Assembly (NCBI GenBank): GCA_012728855.1
Contig: JAAYEH010000281.1
Span: 78,818-142,817 of the forward strand
Source of the DNA: Rhodopirellula sp.
GTDB lineage: Bacteria; Planctomycetota; Planctomycetia; Pirellulales; Thermoguttaceae
Direction: 5' to 3'
Length of the DNA: 64,000 bases
Position 1 is the first letter of the stretch; the number at the start of each line of letters is the position of its first letter. Below, in pieces: positions 55,469-63,253 of this stretch. Made by a program: the position numbers and the translations under genes. The notes under the pieces were generated by a model. The model worked only from the letters and a program-made list of their open reading frames with translations. It was not told the origin of the DNA and did not search any database.

Positions 55469-55627
55469 CGGCGAGGTCTCCGGAATGCTGGGCCCTTGGT
55501 TTGGCAAGCGATGATGGTGTTCACTATAAACGGGCCGCGGGGCATATGGCAAGCGAGAGGCCGCGGCGCGGGTGAACCCGAAACTTGCTGGAAATCGCGG
55601 AGATTCAAAACTCAGACTGTAAACGGA

Positions 55628-55696
55628 GTTGAAAAGGGGGCTGGCTCCGAACTACTGAGGAAATGCCTGCCGCTCGGTGCCCGTCCCCTTTTCAAC
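55628..55696. repeat. Inverted repeat of the GGGGAC family (GTTGAAAAGG ends)
   Basis: Arms 55628-55650 and 55674-55696 pair over 23 bases with three mismatches; the loop is 23 bases. The left arm ends GGGGGCTGGCTCCGA, the right arm begins TCGGTGCCCGTCCCC. The remainder of 55469-55819 holds no gene. Confidence 0.8.
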
Positions 55697-55819
55697 GGGC
55701 CATCGGGTTGGTCCGCCCAGGCTTTCCATCTCAACTTTGCGTCCGGGCAAGAATGGCATCCGAAGATGGAAAGACAGAAAGAAAGCGACGACAAGTCGTA
55801 CGCACTCCAAAGGGGCGAG

Positions 55820-58786
55820 TCATTGCTTGGTGGAATCGTGGGGCACGAGCCGGTAGATCCTCGTTGCAGCTTGCGGCAAGCGCTCTTCGATCGCGCTGGC
55901 TGCGGTGGCCAACGGCTTTTCGCTGAGCGCGTCGAAAACGTCGAAGACGCCGGGCAGCGCGATCCGCTTCTCGCCCGCGGTGGCGGTATGAATCATCGCG
56001 TAGCCGGAGTTGGCAAAGCACGGGTCGAAGCTTTCCGAATAGACGTGGACGCCCGCCTCGCGGCACAAGCCGTGCAATAGCTCGCGGGTCAACGGCAGCA
56101 TCGAATAGACCGACCGCCAGCCGTCACACCGTTTTACCGCCAGCGAGTCGTACGGGCCGGTGTGGCCCAGCACGGTTGCCTCCGGATCGTCGACGGAAAA
56201 GACGGGGCCGACCGTCCATGGCCATTGCCGCCGGTTCGGCAGCTTTGCCGTGATCGGATGCGGCGCGTCGGCCGGCCGCAGTTCTCCTGGGAGGCTCTCG
56301 TCGTGTGCCCGCAGCGTCATTCCGGTGAGCGACTCCATGCCGGCTTCGCTGAAATCGTTGTCGCCGATATAGCCAGGCGCGTAAACCCAGACAGCCGTCT
56401 TGCCGTCGCGTTTCACCTTGGCGTCGATGGCCAGCCGGATCGAGGGCTCAACCTTGAAGGCATTGAGGAATATATACAGCTTGTAGTCGGGCAATTCGGG
56501 ATGGGCGATGTCGCTCAAGAGATAATAGTCGTACGGCGCTCCCATCGTGGCCAACTCGTCGCGCGTGGTCCGCAGCAGGGCGCGCCGGAAGGGGGCATTG
56601 GTCGTGCTGTAGAGCATGCTCGGCTCATCGGCGAAGACGGCCACTTCGTGGATCGGTCGGCGGTCGGCCGCCAGTGACGCCTCGGCGGCGCGACGGGCGG
56701 CGGCGATCGCCTCCATCGTCGGCGCGTCGTGGAAGGTGGCGTTGCCGGCCAGCAGAAACCACCACAGGCCCGTGCCGCCGGTCAGCGCGTGGCCGCAGGC
56801 ACGCTGGAGGGTCGAGACGGTCTCCTCGGGCGTTGCCGTGCGGTAGGGGACGAAGTCGGTGCAAAGATGCGTGCGCGTGTCGACCTCGTCCCAGTAGAGC
56901 TTGCCGTGCAGCCGGTAACTGCCGGTATAGGCGGAAACGAACACGCCGGGTTCGCCGCCACGGCGGCGGTCATAGGCGGTTGGCGAACAGAGGAAGTCGA
57001 CGTGCGGCGAATCGAGGGCGCGACCCAACCCGTAGAAACCGACCGTATCCAGGCAGTAGCTGGAGTAGCCGTAAAACACACCGGCGAGTTTGCGACCCTG
57101 AGTCTGCTCCTTCACGATCCGGCAACTCCGGTCGATGTTGTGGCTGACCATGTCGCTGAGGAACTGCTCGTAGTCGACCACCGGCCGCGCCGTTCGCGGA
57201 TGACGGAACATCATGTGCTCGGTGGCTCGGCGGAACGTGGCGGATGGGGGCTGAGCCGAGTCAAACGCCAGCTTCTCGTCGCCCCAGGCAAGGCGGAAAG
57301 CGGACACATCGTCGTGATAGCGCTGACGCAACCATTGCTGCAGCCGTCGGACCGCCGCGGGCGAGAAATCGATCGTCTGCGCGCGGCCCCACCAGAACCA
57401 CTCGCTCGATTCACCGCCGGCCGGATGGTAGCCGATAATGTGACCGGCGTAGTCGCTCGCTTCCATGTGCCGGATGACATCCCGCAGCATCTGGTCGTAG
57501 GCGGTCTCCCATTTTTCCGAGGCCAGGGATACCTGCTCGCACCGGGCGCCGTCGGCCCCGCGTGCGATTTCATCGGGGTTCGCTTTCAGCCACCATTCGG
57601 GCGGATTGAGCTTCAGACGCGGAAAAATCAAAGCGCGGGGATTGGCTTTGAGGATGGCGCGAATTCGCCGGTCGATCGTGTCGAAGTCGTAATGCCCCGG
57701 TCCGAGCCACCAGCCCGCGCATCCTTGGCCCGGCCGCATCCAACTCCAAAAGATCTCACTGTAGAGGTCAACCCCGGCGGCGGCGAAATCGCGGCAAGAA
57801 AGGGTGATCCCGTCGTCCGATGCGTAGGGTTCCGGCATCATCGCCATGGGAAACACCGGCTTGCCGTCCACGGCAAGCATCGGCAGACCGGCATTGAGAT
57901 CGACCGAGGCGACCACCTGTTTCCGATCCACTGGCTCAGGCAGATTTCGCTCGTAGGCTTCCACCGAGGGAAGCTTCGTCTTGAAATCCGGGTCGTAGCC
58001 GGGCGGTAAGACCGCTTCGATGGCGATCTCCTCCTCTGGCTTGCCGGCGCGGTCGCGGCGAACCATTGCGGCGATCGTCTCGGCCGATAGGGCGCGGTTG
58101 GAGATGCGGACATCATCGATCAGCCCGGAAAAGACGTAGCCGGTGTGGCCGTCGAGATCCTGTCCTTTGCCGATGCAAAGTGGATACGAGTTCGGCACGA
58201 GTCGCTTTGGTTCACCTAGACCGGCGAGGAGCAGCTCGCCGTCGAGGAAAACGGCGATGCGGCCCTGGTTGAACGTCGCCGCTACGTGCGACCACCGCCG
58301 TTGCCGCACTGCCGGTATCTCGGCCAGAGGGACCGATTTCCGGCCCGGGACAATAAACTGATTGCCATTACGCAAAATCCCACGCCAGCGGCCTTCGGAG
58401 TCCATGAACTTGAATTCGGGCCGCCCCTCGCAGAGCGACAGGAAAAAATGGATCTGCTGGTTTCCATCTCCTCCGCGATTCCCCTTGAAGAGGATGGTGC
58501 GGTAGCCGGTCGGCGGCTCGGCCGAGGCGATCCAGGCAGAAACGGTTAGTTGCTCCTGACCTTCGAGAGCCGGCAGGGCGGGTAGATCGACGCTCGAGAA
58601 GGGCGTGGCGAACAGGGCGCCCTCGTGGACGATCGGCCCCCCCTCGACGCGGCAGGTCGCACCGGTCGTCGCGCAGAGAAATCCCTGTTCGCCCGTCCGG
58701 TCGAAATTGAGCCAGAGCACGTCGTCCGTGGCGGGACATGCGGCGGAGACGCCGAAGAGCAGAATAGCGGCCGGGAGAAATCGCAT
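55820..58786 (-). CDS. Secreted GH42-like glycosidase with N-terminal LamG-type domain
   Basis: A 988-residue exported protein. After a signal peptide (FLPAAILLFGVSAACPA) comes a concanavalin/LamG-like domain (residues 30-245: LTVSAWIASAEPPTGYRTIL, WSHVAATFNQGRIAVFLDGE, SGLIDDVRISNRALSAE). A TIM-barrel region near 320-730 has GVDLYSEIFWSWMRPG, a possible acid/base Glu in HPAGGESSEWFWWG and a possible nucleophile in LYWDEVDTRTH, as in beta-galactosidase-like GH42 enzymes. The barrel is followed by trimer-fold-like and beta domains. The substrate is unknown. ATG 58786 follows AAGAGG; the longer frame runs through a palindromic repeat. Confidence 0.8.
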   Translation of the reverse strand: MRFLPAAILLFGVSAACPATDDVLWLNFDRTGEQGFLCATTGATCRVEGGPIVHEGALFATPFSSVDLPALPALEGQEQLTVSAWIASAEPPTGYRTILFKGNRGGDGNQQIHFFLSLCEGRPEFKFMDSEGRWRGILRNGNQFIVPGRKSVPLAEIPAVRQRRWSHVAATFNQGRIAVFLDGELLLAGLGEPKRLVPNSYPLCIGKGQDLDGHTGYVFSGLIDDVRISNRALSAETIAAMVRRDRAGKPEEEIAIEAVLPPGYDPDFKTKLPSVEAYERNLPEPVDRKQVVASVDLNAGLPMLAVDGKPVFPMAMMPEPYASDDGITLSCRDFAAAGVDLYSEIFWSWMRPGQGCAGWWLGPGHYDFDTIDRRIRAILKANPRALIFPRLKLNPPEWWLKANPDEIARGADGARCEQVSLASEKWETAYDQMLRDVIRHMEASDYAGHIIGYHPAGGESSEWFWWGRAQTIDFSPAAVRRLQQWLRQRYHDDVSAFRLAWGDEKLAFDSAQPPSATFRRATEHMMFRHPRTARPVVDYEQFLSDMVSHNIDRSCRIVKEQTQGRKLAGVFYGYSSYCLDTVGFYGLGRALDSPHVDFLCSPTAYDRRRGGEPGVFVSAYTGSYRLHGKLYWDEVDTRTHLCTDFVPYRTATPEETVSTLQRACGHALTGGTGLWWFLLAGNATFHDAPTMEAIAAARRAAEASLAADRRPIHEVAVFADEPSMLYSTTNAPFRRALLRTTRDELATMGAPYDYYLLSDIAHPELPDYKLYIFLNAFKVEPSIRLAIDAKVKRDGKTAVWVYAPGYIGDNDFSEAGMESLTGMTLRAHDESLPGELRPADAPHPITAKLPNRRQWPWTVGPVFSVDDPEATVLGHTGPYDSLAVKRCDGWRSVYSMLPLTRELLHGLCREAGVHVYSESFDPCFANSGYAMIHTATAGEKRIALPGVFDVFDALSEKPLATAASAIEERLPQAATRIYRLVPHDSTKQ

Positions 58787-58826
58787 CGTATCGAACCTCT
58801 TGGGCAGATTTACGGGAAGACGCCCG

Positions 58827-58888
58827 GTAGATCCCGCTTGCCGAGCGGGATCGCTGCGGCGTGATCCCGCTCGGCAAGCGGGATCTAC
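58827..58888. repeat. BIME-like palindromic repeat, GTAG/CTAC family, best copy
   Basis: Two 26-base units in exact inverted orientation (58827-58852 and 58863-58888) around a ten-base spacer, starting with GTAG and ending with CTAC. Each unit is itself a hairpin with GATCCCGCT/AGCGGGATC arms. It lies upstream of the GH42-like gene. The rest of 58787-59136 shows no gene. Confidence 0.9.
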
Positions 58889-59136
58889 GGAGCCGTGGCC
58901 CCCCCAGTATACCAATACACCCAACGGTGGAAAGTCAGTCGCCGCAATTGCCGACAAGTTGTGGTAAACTTTGCGGATTGCGGTCCGTTGAGCGATTACC
59001 GGTGATGGGGTAAGCGGCGCGGAAGAAACTAGAGTAAAAGAAATCTCCTGGCCGATACGGTATTTGGCCCGGATGCTGGGCTATTGGCAGGCCCGGCCGC
59101 TCAGACACGCACCGCTCGAATACGGAGCCGTTTACC

Positions 59137-59226
59137 ATGCCCTTGGAAATGATTCAGCCCATGCTCGCTCTCGTTTTCTTCGGGATCTGGGTCGTGGCAG
59201 GTGCTATCCTGGTTCGCGAACCGTGA
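59137..59226 (+). CDS. Single-pass membrane micro-protein, 29 aa
   Basis: MPLEMIQPMLALVFFGIWVV and AGAILVREP: one hydrophobic helix with a short polar N-terminus and a charged C-terminus. CGGAG lies about ten bases before the ATG. The stop TGA overlaps the ATG of a second short frame (TGATG). No family recognised. Size and pattern fit small membrane proteins that modulate larger partners, but this is a prediction only. Confidence 0.45.
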   Translation: MPLEMIQPMLALVFFGIWVVAGAILVREP

Positions 59227-59306
59227 TGGCGGAGCTTAAGAGGCTGCGAAGGACTCTTCTCGTCGGGCGGGAAGAAGAAACGCCAAGCGGGGAACCTGCT
59301 CCATAA
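59226..59306 (+). CDS. Charged micro-protein overlapping the upstream one, 26 aa
   Basis: MAELKRLRRTLLVGREEETP then SGEPAP. It begins in the TGATG that ends the 29-codon gene, so the two could be translationally coupled. It is basic then acidic, with no membrane segment. No family recognised, and it could be a chance frame. Confidence 0.3.
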   Translation: MAELKRLRRTLLVGREEETPSGEPAP

Positions 59307-59880
59307 AAAAAGGCGCGCTTGTCACTCTGATCAAGGCCACGTGATTTGACACGTTCTCTCAGCGGTACATCACCAACAGAGGACATACCGCACCGGTTAT
59401 GGCAACTCGTTCAGAAGCGGCAAACGCGCCGACACATCGATCAAACAGTCGCTGTTAACGTTTTTCTCCCGAAGCAAGTGATAGAACCGAAGCCCAACTG
59501 ACAGCCGATCCGCACTTCACATCAGGATCGTACCGACAGCCACCGGCCGCGCCGGATTTACACGTCGACAACTCACTGCGCACGCAAACTCCGCAGCAAG
59601 GACGTTTCGGAAGGGCACACGGCAAAAAAGCCGGCACCCGGTTAGAACGGAGCGGAGCGGGCACGCCTCATCATCCATCACCCTCCTGCTAATCACAAGA
59701 ACCGAAGGAGATGACCAATCGTTCACTCACTCTCCGATGCCGGATCACAGAATCGCGATCTCGACATCGCCGGGGCTATCCTCTCCCCGACCTTAACCGA
59801 CAATAGTATTTTACCACGAGGCCACACCGAAGCAAGATGTCTCTTTTATAAAAAAGCGTGCCAATCGAAGAAAAAATAAA
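59307..59880. other. 574-base gap without a supported gene
   Basis: The DNA here is less GC-rich toward 59740-59880. A Cys-rich reading frame on the minus strand (59455-59664; CALPKRPCCGVCV, STCKSGAAGGCRYDPD) has no convincing start, and an overlapping frame (59517-59675 region) starts after GGAGGG. I cannot choose between them. No tRNA or hairpin RNA was recognised. Confidence 0.35.
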
Positions 59881-60540
59881 TCAGTTTTTGTCGCCCTCTG
59901 TCTTAATCGATCGGATGAACGCCCGGAATCCGTCGGCGTGCTGCTCCATCGTCTTCTTGGGGCCGTAAGCCTTGATGAAATACGACTGCTCGCCCTCCGG
60001 GATGATCGCGGCCAGCATGCGGTAGTCGGCTCGCTCTTCAGCGGGGAACATCGGACCGCGACTGTCCATGTAGTTTCCGGACAAATCGACGACCGTAATC
60101 TTCTTGCCGTCCGCCTCCAATTCTTCGACCACTTCGTTCTCCGGCTTCGGCGGGAACTGCCCCCGCCAACGCTCGATATTCGCTTCGACACTCCCCCCAG
60201 CTTGGCTTATCGTCAAACGTCCATCGGCCACGTCCCCTTCGGCTTTGGGAAGCGCGAACTCGGCCATAATCATTGAAGATCGGGGGGTGTGCCGCTGCCA
60301 CTTCTCCGGAGGCGTCAGCCTATAAGGCCCCACAGTGACCGAGCCGCTTTCCGTGGAAGCTTCGGGATCCGGTGCGGAAGAAACCGGCGGATGCATCGCC
60401 GGGGCGCCGATCGGTTCGATCGGCCCAAGCGGCGGAACGGTGGTCGTCGGGCCGGACTCGCCGAGGTCGCCGGCAGATGGCTCGCAGCCAATCACACTCG
60501 CAACCAGCGATACAGCAAGACAGCAGTGGATGAACTTCAT
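59881..60540 (-). CDS. Lipoprotein of unknown function
   Basis: A 219-residue exported lipoprotein: a signal peptide with lipobox (AVSLVASVIGC, Cys at 19), then a Pro/Thr-rich linker to about residue 65. The remaining globular domain has GPYRLTPPEKWQRHTPRSSM, EFALPKAEGDVADGRLTIS, VVDLSGNYMDSRGPM and EGEQSYFIKAYGPKKTMEQH. Planctomycetes carry many such lipoproteins with this late segment; the function is unknown. It lies on the same strand as, and 128 bases downstream of, the GT39-like gene. Confidence 0.8.
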   Translation of the reverse strand: MKFIHCCLAVSLVASVIGCEPSAGDLGESGPTTTVPPLGPIEPIGAPAMHPPVSSAPDPEASTESGSVTVGPYRLTPPEKWQRHTPRSSMIMAEFALPKAEGDVADGRLTISQAGGSVEANIERWRGQFPPKPENEVVEELEADGKKITVVDLSGNYMDSRGPMFPAEERADYRMLAAIIPEGEQSYFIKAYGPKKTMEQHADGFRAFIRSIKTEGDKN

Positions 60541-60668
60541 AGTGCCTACAGGATGGGTTCGAGGGGATGGATTGGGATGGTGGCGGGCAACGCGATGGAA
60601 ATTATAGTCCTGCGACTGCGGTGGGCTAGGGTGCGGGGATTTGTCATTTGTTATTTGTTCTCTTGCAC

Positions 60669-62273
60669 TCAGAGTCTACCGAGGCGGCGGAGGTGCGACT
60701 CCCAGAGGTCCATCCGGACCCAGAGTTGAGCGAGCAACTGGGGCCGGATTTCGTAATAGCCGGTCATCAGGTGAGTCGCGTCGAGTTGCGCGGTTAAGGG
60801 GGCATCGTGTTGCGTTGCGGCAATGACCAAAGGGGCGGCAGGGTCGGTGGGAACTCTTGTCCACAACTCGATTCGATCGAAGCGGCGGAGATACCAGGGT
60901 AAGGGCCAATAGTAGGCGTCGTTCCAGATGACCTTGATCGGCACGTGCCGGCCCGCGGGACTCGCCTCGGCCAACGCTTCCACGTCGTTGATGAGACTTT
61001 TGATTTTCGCGGAGGTGTGGGCGTAGACGTAGGGGTTGCTCGGGTCCGCGGGACAGACGTAGGCGGCCCGCTGGGCTTGCCAGGCGATTTGGCCGGTCGC
61101 GGCTAGGAGGATCAGCGCCGTCAATACCTTCAACGTTGTGGTGGGAACGGCCCGCACCAGGGCAACAGCGCCGAAGCCGGCCAGAAGGATCATGCCGTGC
61201 AGGAATCCGAGGGCACACCAAGGGGTTTTGTAGGGGATCACGCTGTAGACGGCAGTCAGGATCAGGGTATAGCAGGTCAGCCATCGTAGAAATGGCAGAC
61301 TGGCGCCGACCGCTGTACCGATTTTCGGCCGCAGAGCGAAGGCCGAACCGCAGACGGCCAGCACCAAAATCAGGCCCTCGGACCATCGAGGGCCATTGCC
61401 AAGACGCCAGTATCCGAGTCGGTGGAGGTATTCGTACCAGGGATGCATGTGCGGCGACGCGCCACCGGCCCGGCCCAGCCAAGGAAGATACGTGAGCGCC
61501 GCGTCGAGCGGCCCGCGAGGGTTGCTGAAGAACGACGAATAGAGGATCACGGCGACAGTCGCCGCCATCGCCAGCCCGAGGACGAAGTGCCACGCCCGTA
61601 GGCGCGGCCTCGCCGGGCGCAACCCCGGTTCGACGAGACGCGTCCACAATGCCGCCGGCACCAGGGCCGACGCCAAGGCGAAATACACCAAGACACTCGT
61701 CTCCTTGGTGGCCTGCATCAGGCCCAGGCAGACGCCGGCGGCCAGGCACCAGCCCAGCCGCCCGCTGCGGAAATACCGCCAGCCGGCGGCAATCGCCGCC
61801 AGCGTGAAGAAGACCAGCAGCATTTCATGAATATAGTAGCGGCTGTAATAGACCATGGCCGGCGAGACGGCGGTGAAGATGCCGGCAACGACCGCGGCGG
61901 GCTTTCCCAGCGCGTCGCCGAGCAGAAGCAATAGCACCACTACGCCCGTGCCGAACAGCACCGGCACCAGGCGATAGGTTGCCTCGCTGGTTTCGGCAAA
62001 GGTGGCGGCCCGGCCGAGCCAGGCGGCCGGCAGGGTGGCGTAGACCAGGGTCGGGCCGTGAAATTCGTTCGGGTCATAGGCGTATTTCCCCTGCTGCCAA
62101 AGGTCGCGAAAGCGGACCGCATGGACCGACTCATCGGCGTGCATGGGCCGCTCATCCAGCCGAGGCAGTCGGAGCGCCAGGGCGCCGGCGGCGATGAGCA
62201 GCAGGATTGCCGCCAGTCGTGGTGATTTCACGTACCAGCCTCTTTTGGGGTTTGGCCGATTTCTGTTTGACAT
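60669..62273 (-). CDS. Polytopic GT39-like glycosyltransferase (TIGR03663 type)
   Basis: A 534-residue inner-membrane protein with about a dozen hydrophobic segments. The first luminal loop has RLPRLDERPMHADESVHAVR, the DE(S/G)xH signature of the TIGR03663/PMT-like group, followed by YAYDPNEFHGPTLVYATLPA. Members are linked to transfer of sugars from lipid-linked donors outside the membrane. Substrate unknown. ATG 62273 is given. GTG 62231 with AAGAGG upstream is a good alternative and would begin right at the first membrane segment. Confidence 0.82.
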   Translation of the reverse strand: MSNRNRPNPKRGWYVKSPRLAAILLLIAAGALALRLPRLDERPMHADESVHAVRFRDLWQQGKYAYDPNEFHGPTLVYATLPAAWLGRAATFAETSEATYRLVPVLFGTGVVVLLLLLGDALGKPAAVVAGIFTAVSPAMVYYSRYYIHEMLLVFFTLAAIAAGWRYFRSGRLGWCLAAGVCLGLMQATKETSVLVYFALASALVPAALWTRLVEPGLRPARPRLRAWHFVLGLAMAATVAVILYSSFFSNPRGPLDAALTYLPWLGRAGGASPHMHPWYEYLHRLGYWRLGNGPRWSEGLILVLAVCGSAFALRPKIGTAVGASLPFLRWLTCYTLILTAVYSVIPYKTPWCALGFLHGMILLAGFGAVALVRAVPTTTLKVLTALILLAATGQIAWQAQRAAYVCPADPSNPYVYAHTSAKIKSLINDVEALAEASPAGRHVPIKVIWNDAYYWPLPWYLRRFDRIELWTRVPTDPAAPLVIAATQHDAPLTAQLDATHLMTGYYEIRPQLLAQLWVRMDLWESHLRRLGRL

Positions 62274-62309
62274 CCTACCACACCCCAGTTCTACTGAGAA
62301 CGTACCGTC

Positions 62310-62399
62310 CAGCAGCCCGGCTGCTGCCGTTCGTGGGGCAGGTTTGCAACCTGCCTGGCATCGGCGCTCAAACCAGGCACGCTGCAAACCTGCCCCACG
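62310..62399. repeat. Two adjacent palindromes: CAGCAGCC family and GTGGGGCAGGTT family
   Basis: CAGCAGCCCGGCTGCTG at 62310-62326 equals the 20507 copy. Immediately after, 27-base arms 62332-62358 and 62373-62399 pair with two mismatches around a 14-base loop; they begin with CGTGGGGCAGGTTTGCA, as in the 27246 copy. The two flanking genes are divergent. Confidence 0.75.
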
Positions 62400-62468
62400 A
62401 CGCCTTAACGATGTCTTGGCGGATGGTTGAGATTTTTCGCCGATCCTAAAACCGAGGAGTTCGAGGAC

Positions 62469-63137
62469 ATGATTCGCGTGACTGCCACGCTCGTCGCCGT
62501 TGTTTTCTTCGCATCATGGTGCCTGGCCGACGAGGCCAAGGTGCCGCTGAAGACCGAGATCCCGGAAGAGGTGCTCGCCGGCACTCCGCCCGACGTGCTC
62601 GCGTTGCTCTTCCCCGAGCTGGAGAAGCCGCTCAGCGAGCCGCCGACCTTGTTGGTGCCCAAAGGAACCGTGAACCTGGCGCGGGGCAAGAAGGTGACGT
62701 CCAGCGATGCTCGGCCGGTGATCGGGGAGCTGGCCTTCATCACCGACGGCAATCGCGAGGGCACGGAAGAGAGCTACGTGGAACTGGGGCCGATGGCCCA
62801 ATGGATCCAGATCGATCTGGGCGCTCCGGCCGAGATCTACGCCGTCTATCTCTGGCACTTCTTCCGCGAAGCCCGCGGCTATCACGACGTGATGATCGAG
62901 GTTGCCGACGACGCCCAGTTCACCAAGAACGTGCGCACCGTTTACAGCAACGATCAGGACAACTCACTGGGCAAGGGAATCGGCAAAGCGCGACCGTACA
63001 TCGAAACGAATCTGGGCAGGCTGATCGACGCCAAGGGAGTGACCGCCCGTTACGTGCGTCTTCACAGCAACGGCAACACGGCCAACGATCTGAACCACTA
63101 CATCGAAGTCGAAGTTTTCGGCAAACCGGCCTCTTAG
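62469..63137 (+). CDS. Secreted discoidin (F5/8 type C)-like domain protein
   Basis: A 222-residue exported protein. After a signal peptide (IRVTATLVAVVFFASWCLA) and a short linker, the rest is a galactose-binding-like beta-sandwich: NLARGKKVTSSDARPVIGEL, FITDGNREGTEESYVELGP, WIQIDLGAPAEIYAVYLWH, ARYVRLHSNGNT and HYIEVEVFG. It probably binds sugars on cell or matrix surfaces. GAGG lies before ATG 62469. Its TAG stop uses TA from a TTA direct repeat and G from the palindromic element that follows. A Gfo/Idh/MocA gene follows on the same strand after 116 bases. Confidence 0.85.
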   Translation: MIRVTATLVAVVFFASWCLADEAKVPLKTEIPEEVLAGTPPDVLALLFPELEKPLSEPPTLLVPKGTVNLARGKKVTSSDARPVIGELAFITDGNREGTEESYVELGPMAQWIQIDLGAPAEIYAVYLWHFFREARGYHDVMIEVADDAQFTKNVRTVYSNDQDNSLGKGIGKARPYIETNLGRLIDAKGVTARYVRLHSNGNTANDLNHYIEVEVFGKPAS

Positions 63138-63235
63138 AGTCTATCCGGAAACGGGGACAGACGCCCTACGTCTTGTATGATTTCGGTCTCCAGCACACAA
63201 CATCCGGGAGCCAGTCCCCGTTTCCGGATAGCCAC
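63137..63235. mobile_element. 99-bp palindromic element of the GGGGAC family, flanked by TTA
   Basis: Arms 63141-63166 (CTATCCGGAAACGGGGACAG...) and 63206-63231 pair with three mismatches; the loop is 39 bases. TTA is found directly on both sides (63134-63136 and 63236-63238), as for the 37198-37295 copy. Without it the upstream stop codon would still be TAG. Confidence 0.75.
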
Positions 63236-63253
63236 TTAGAAGGAGTCTTCCCC

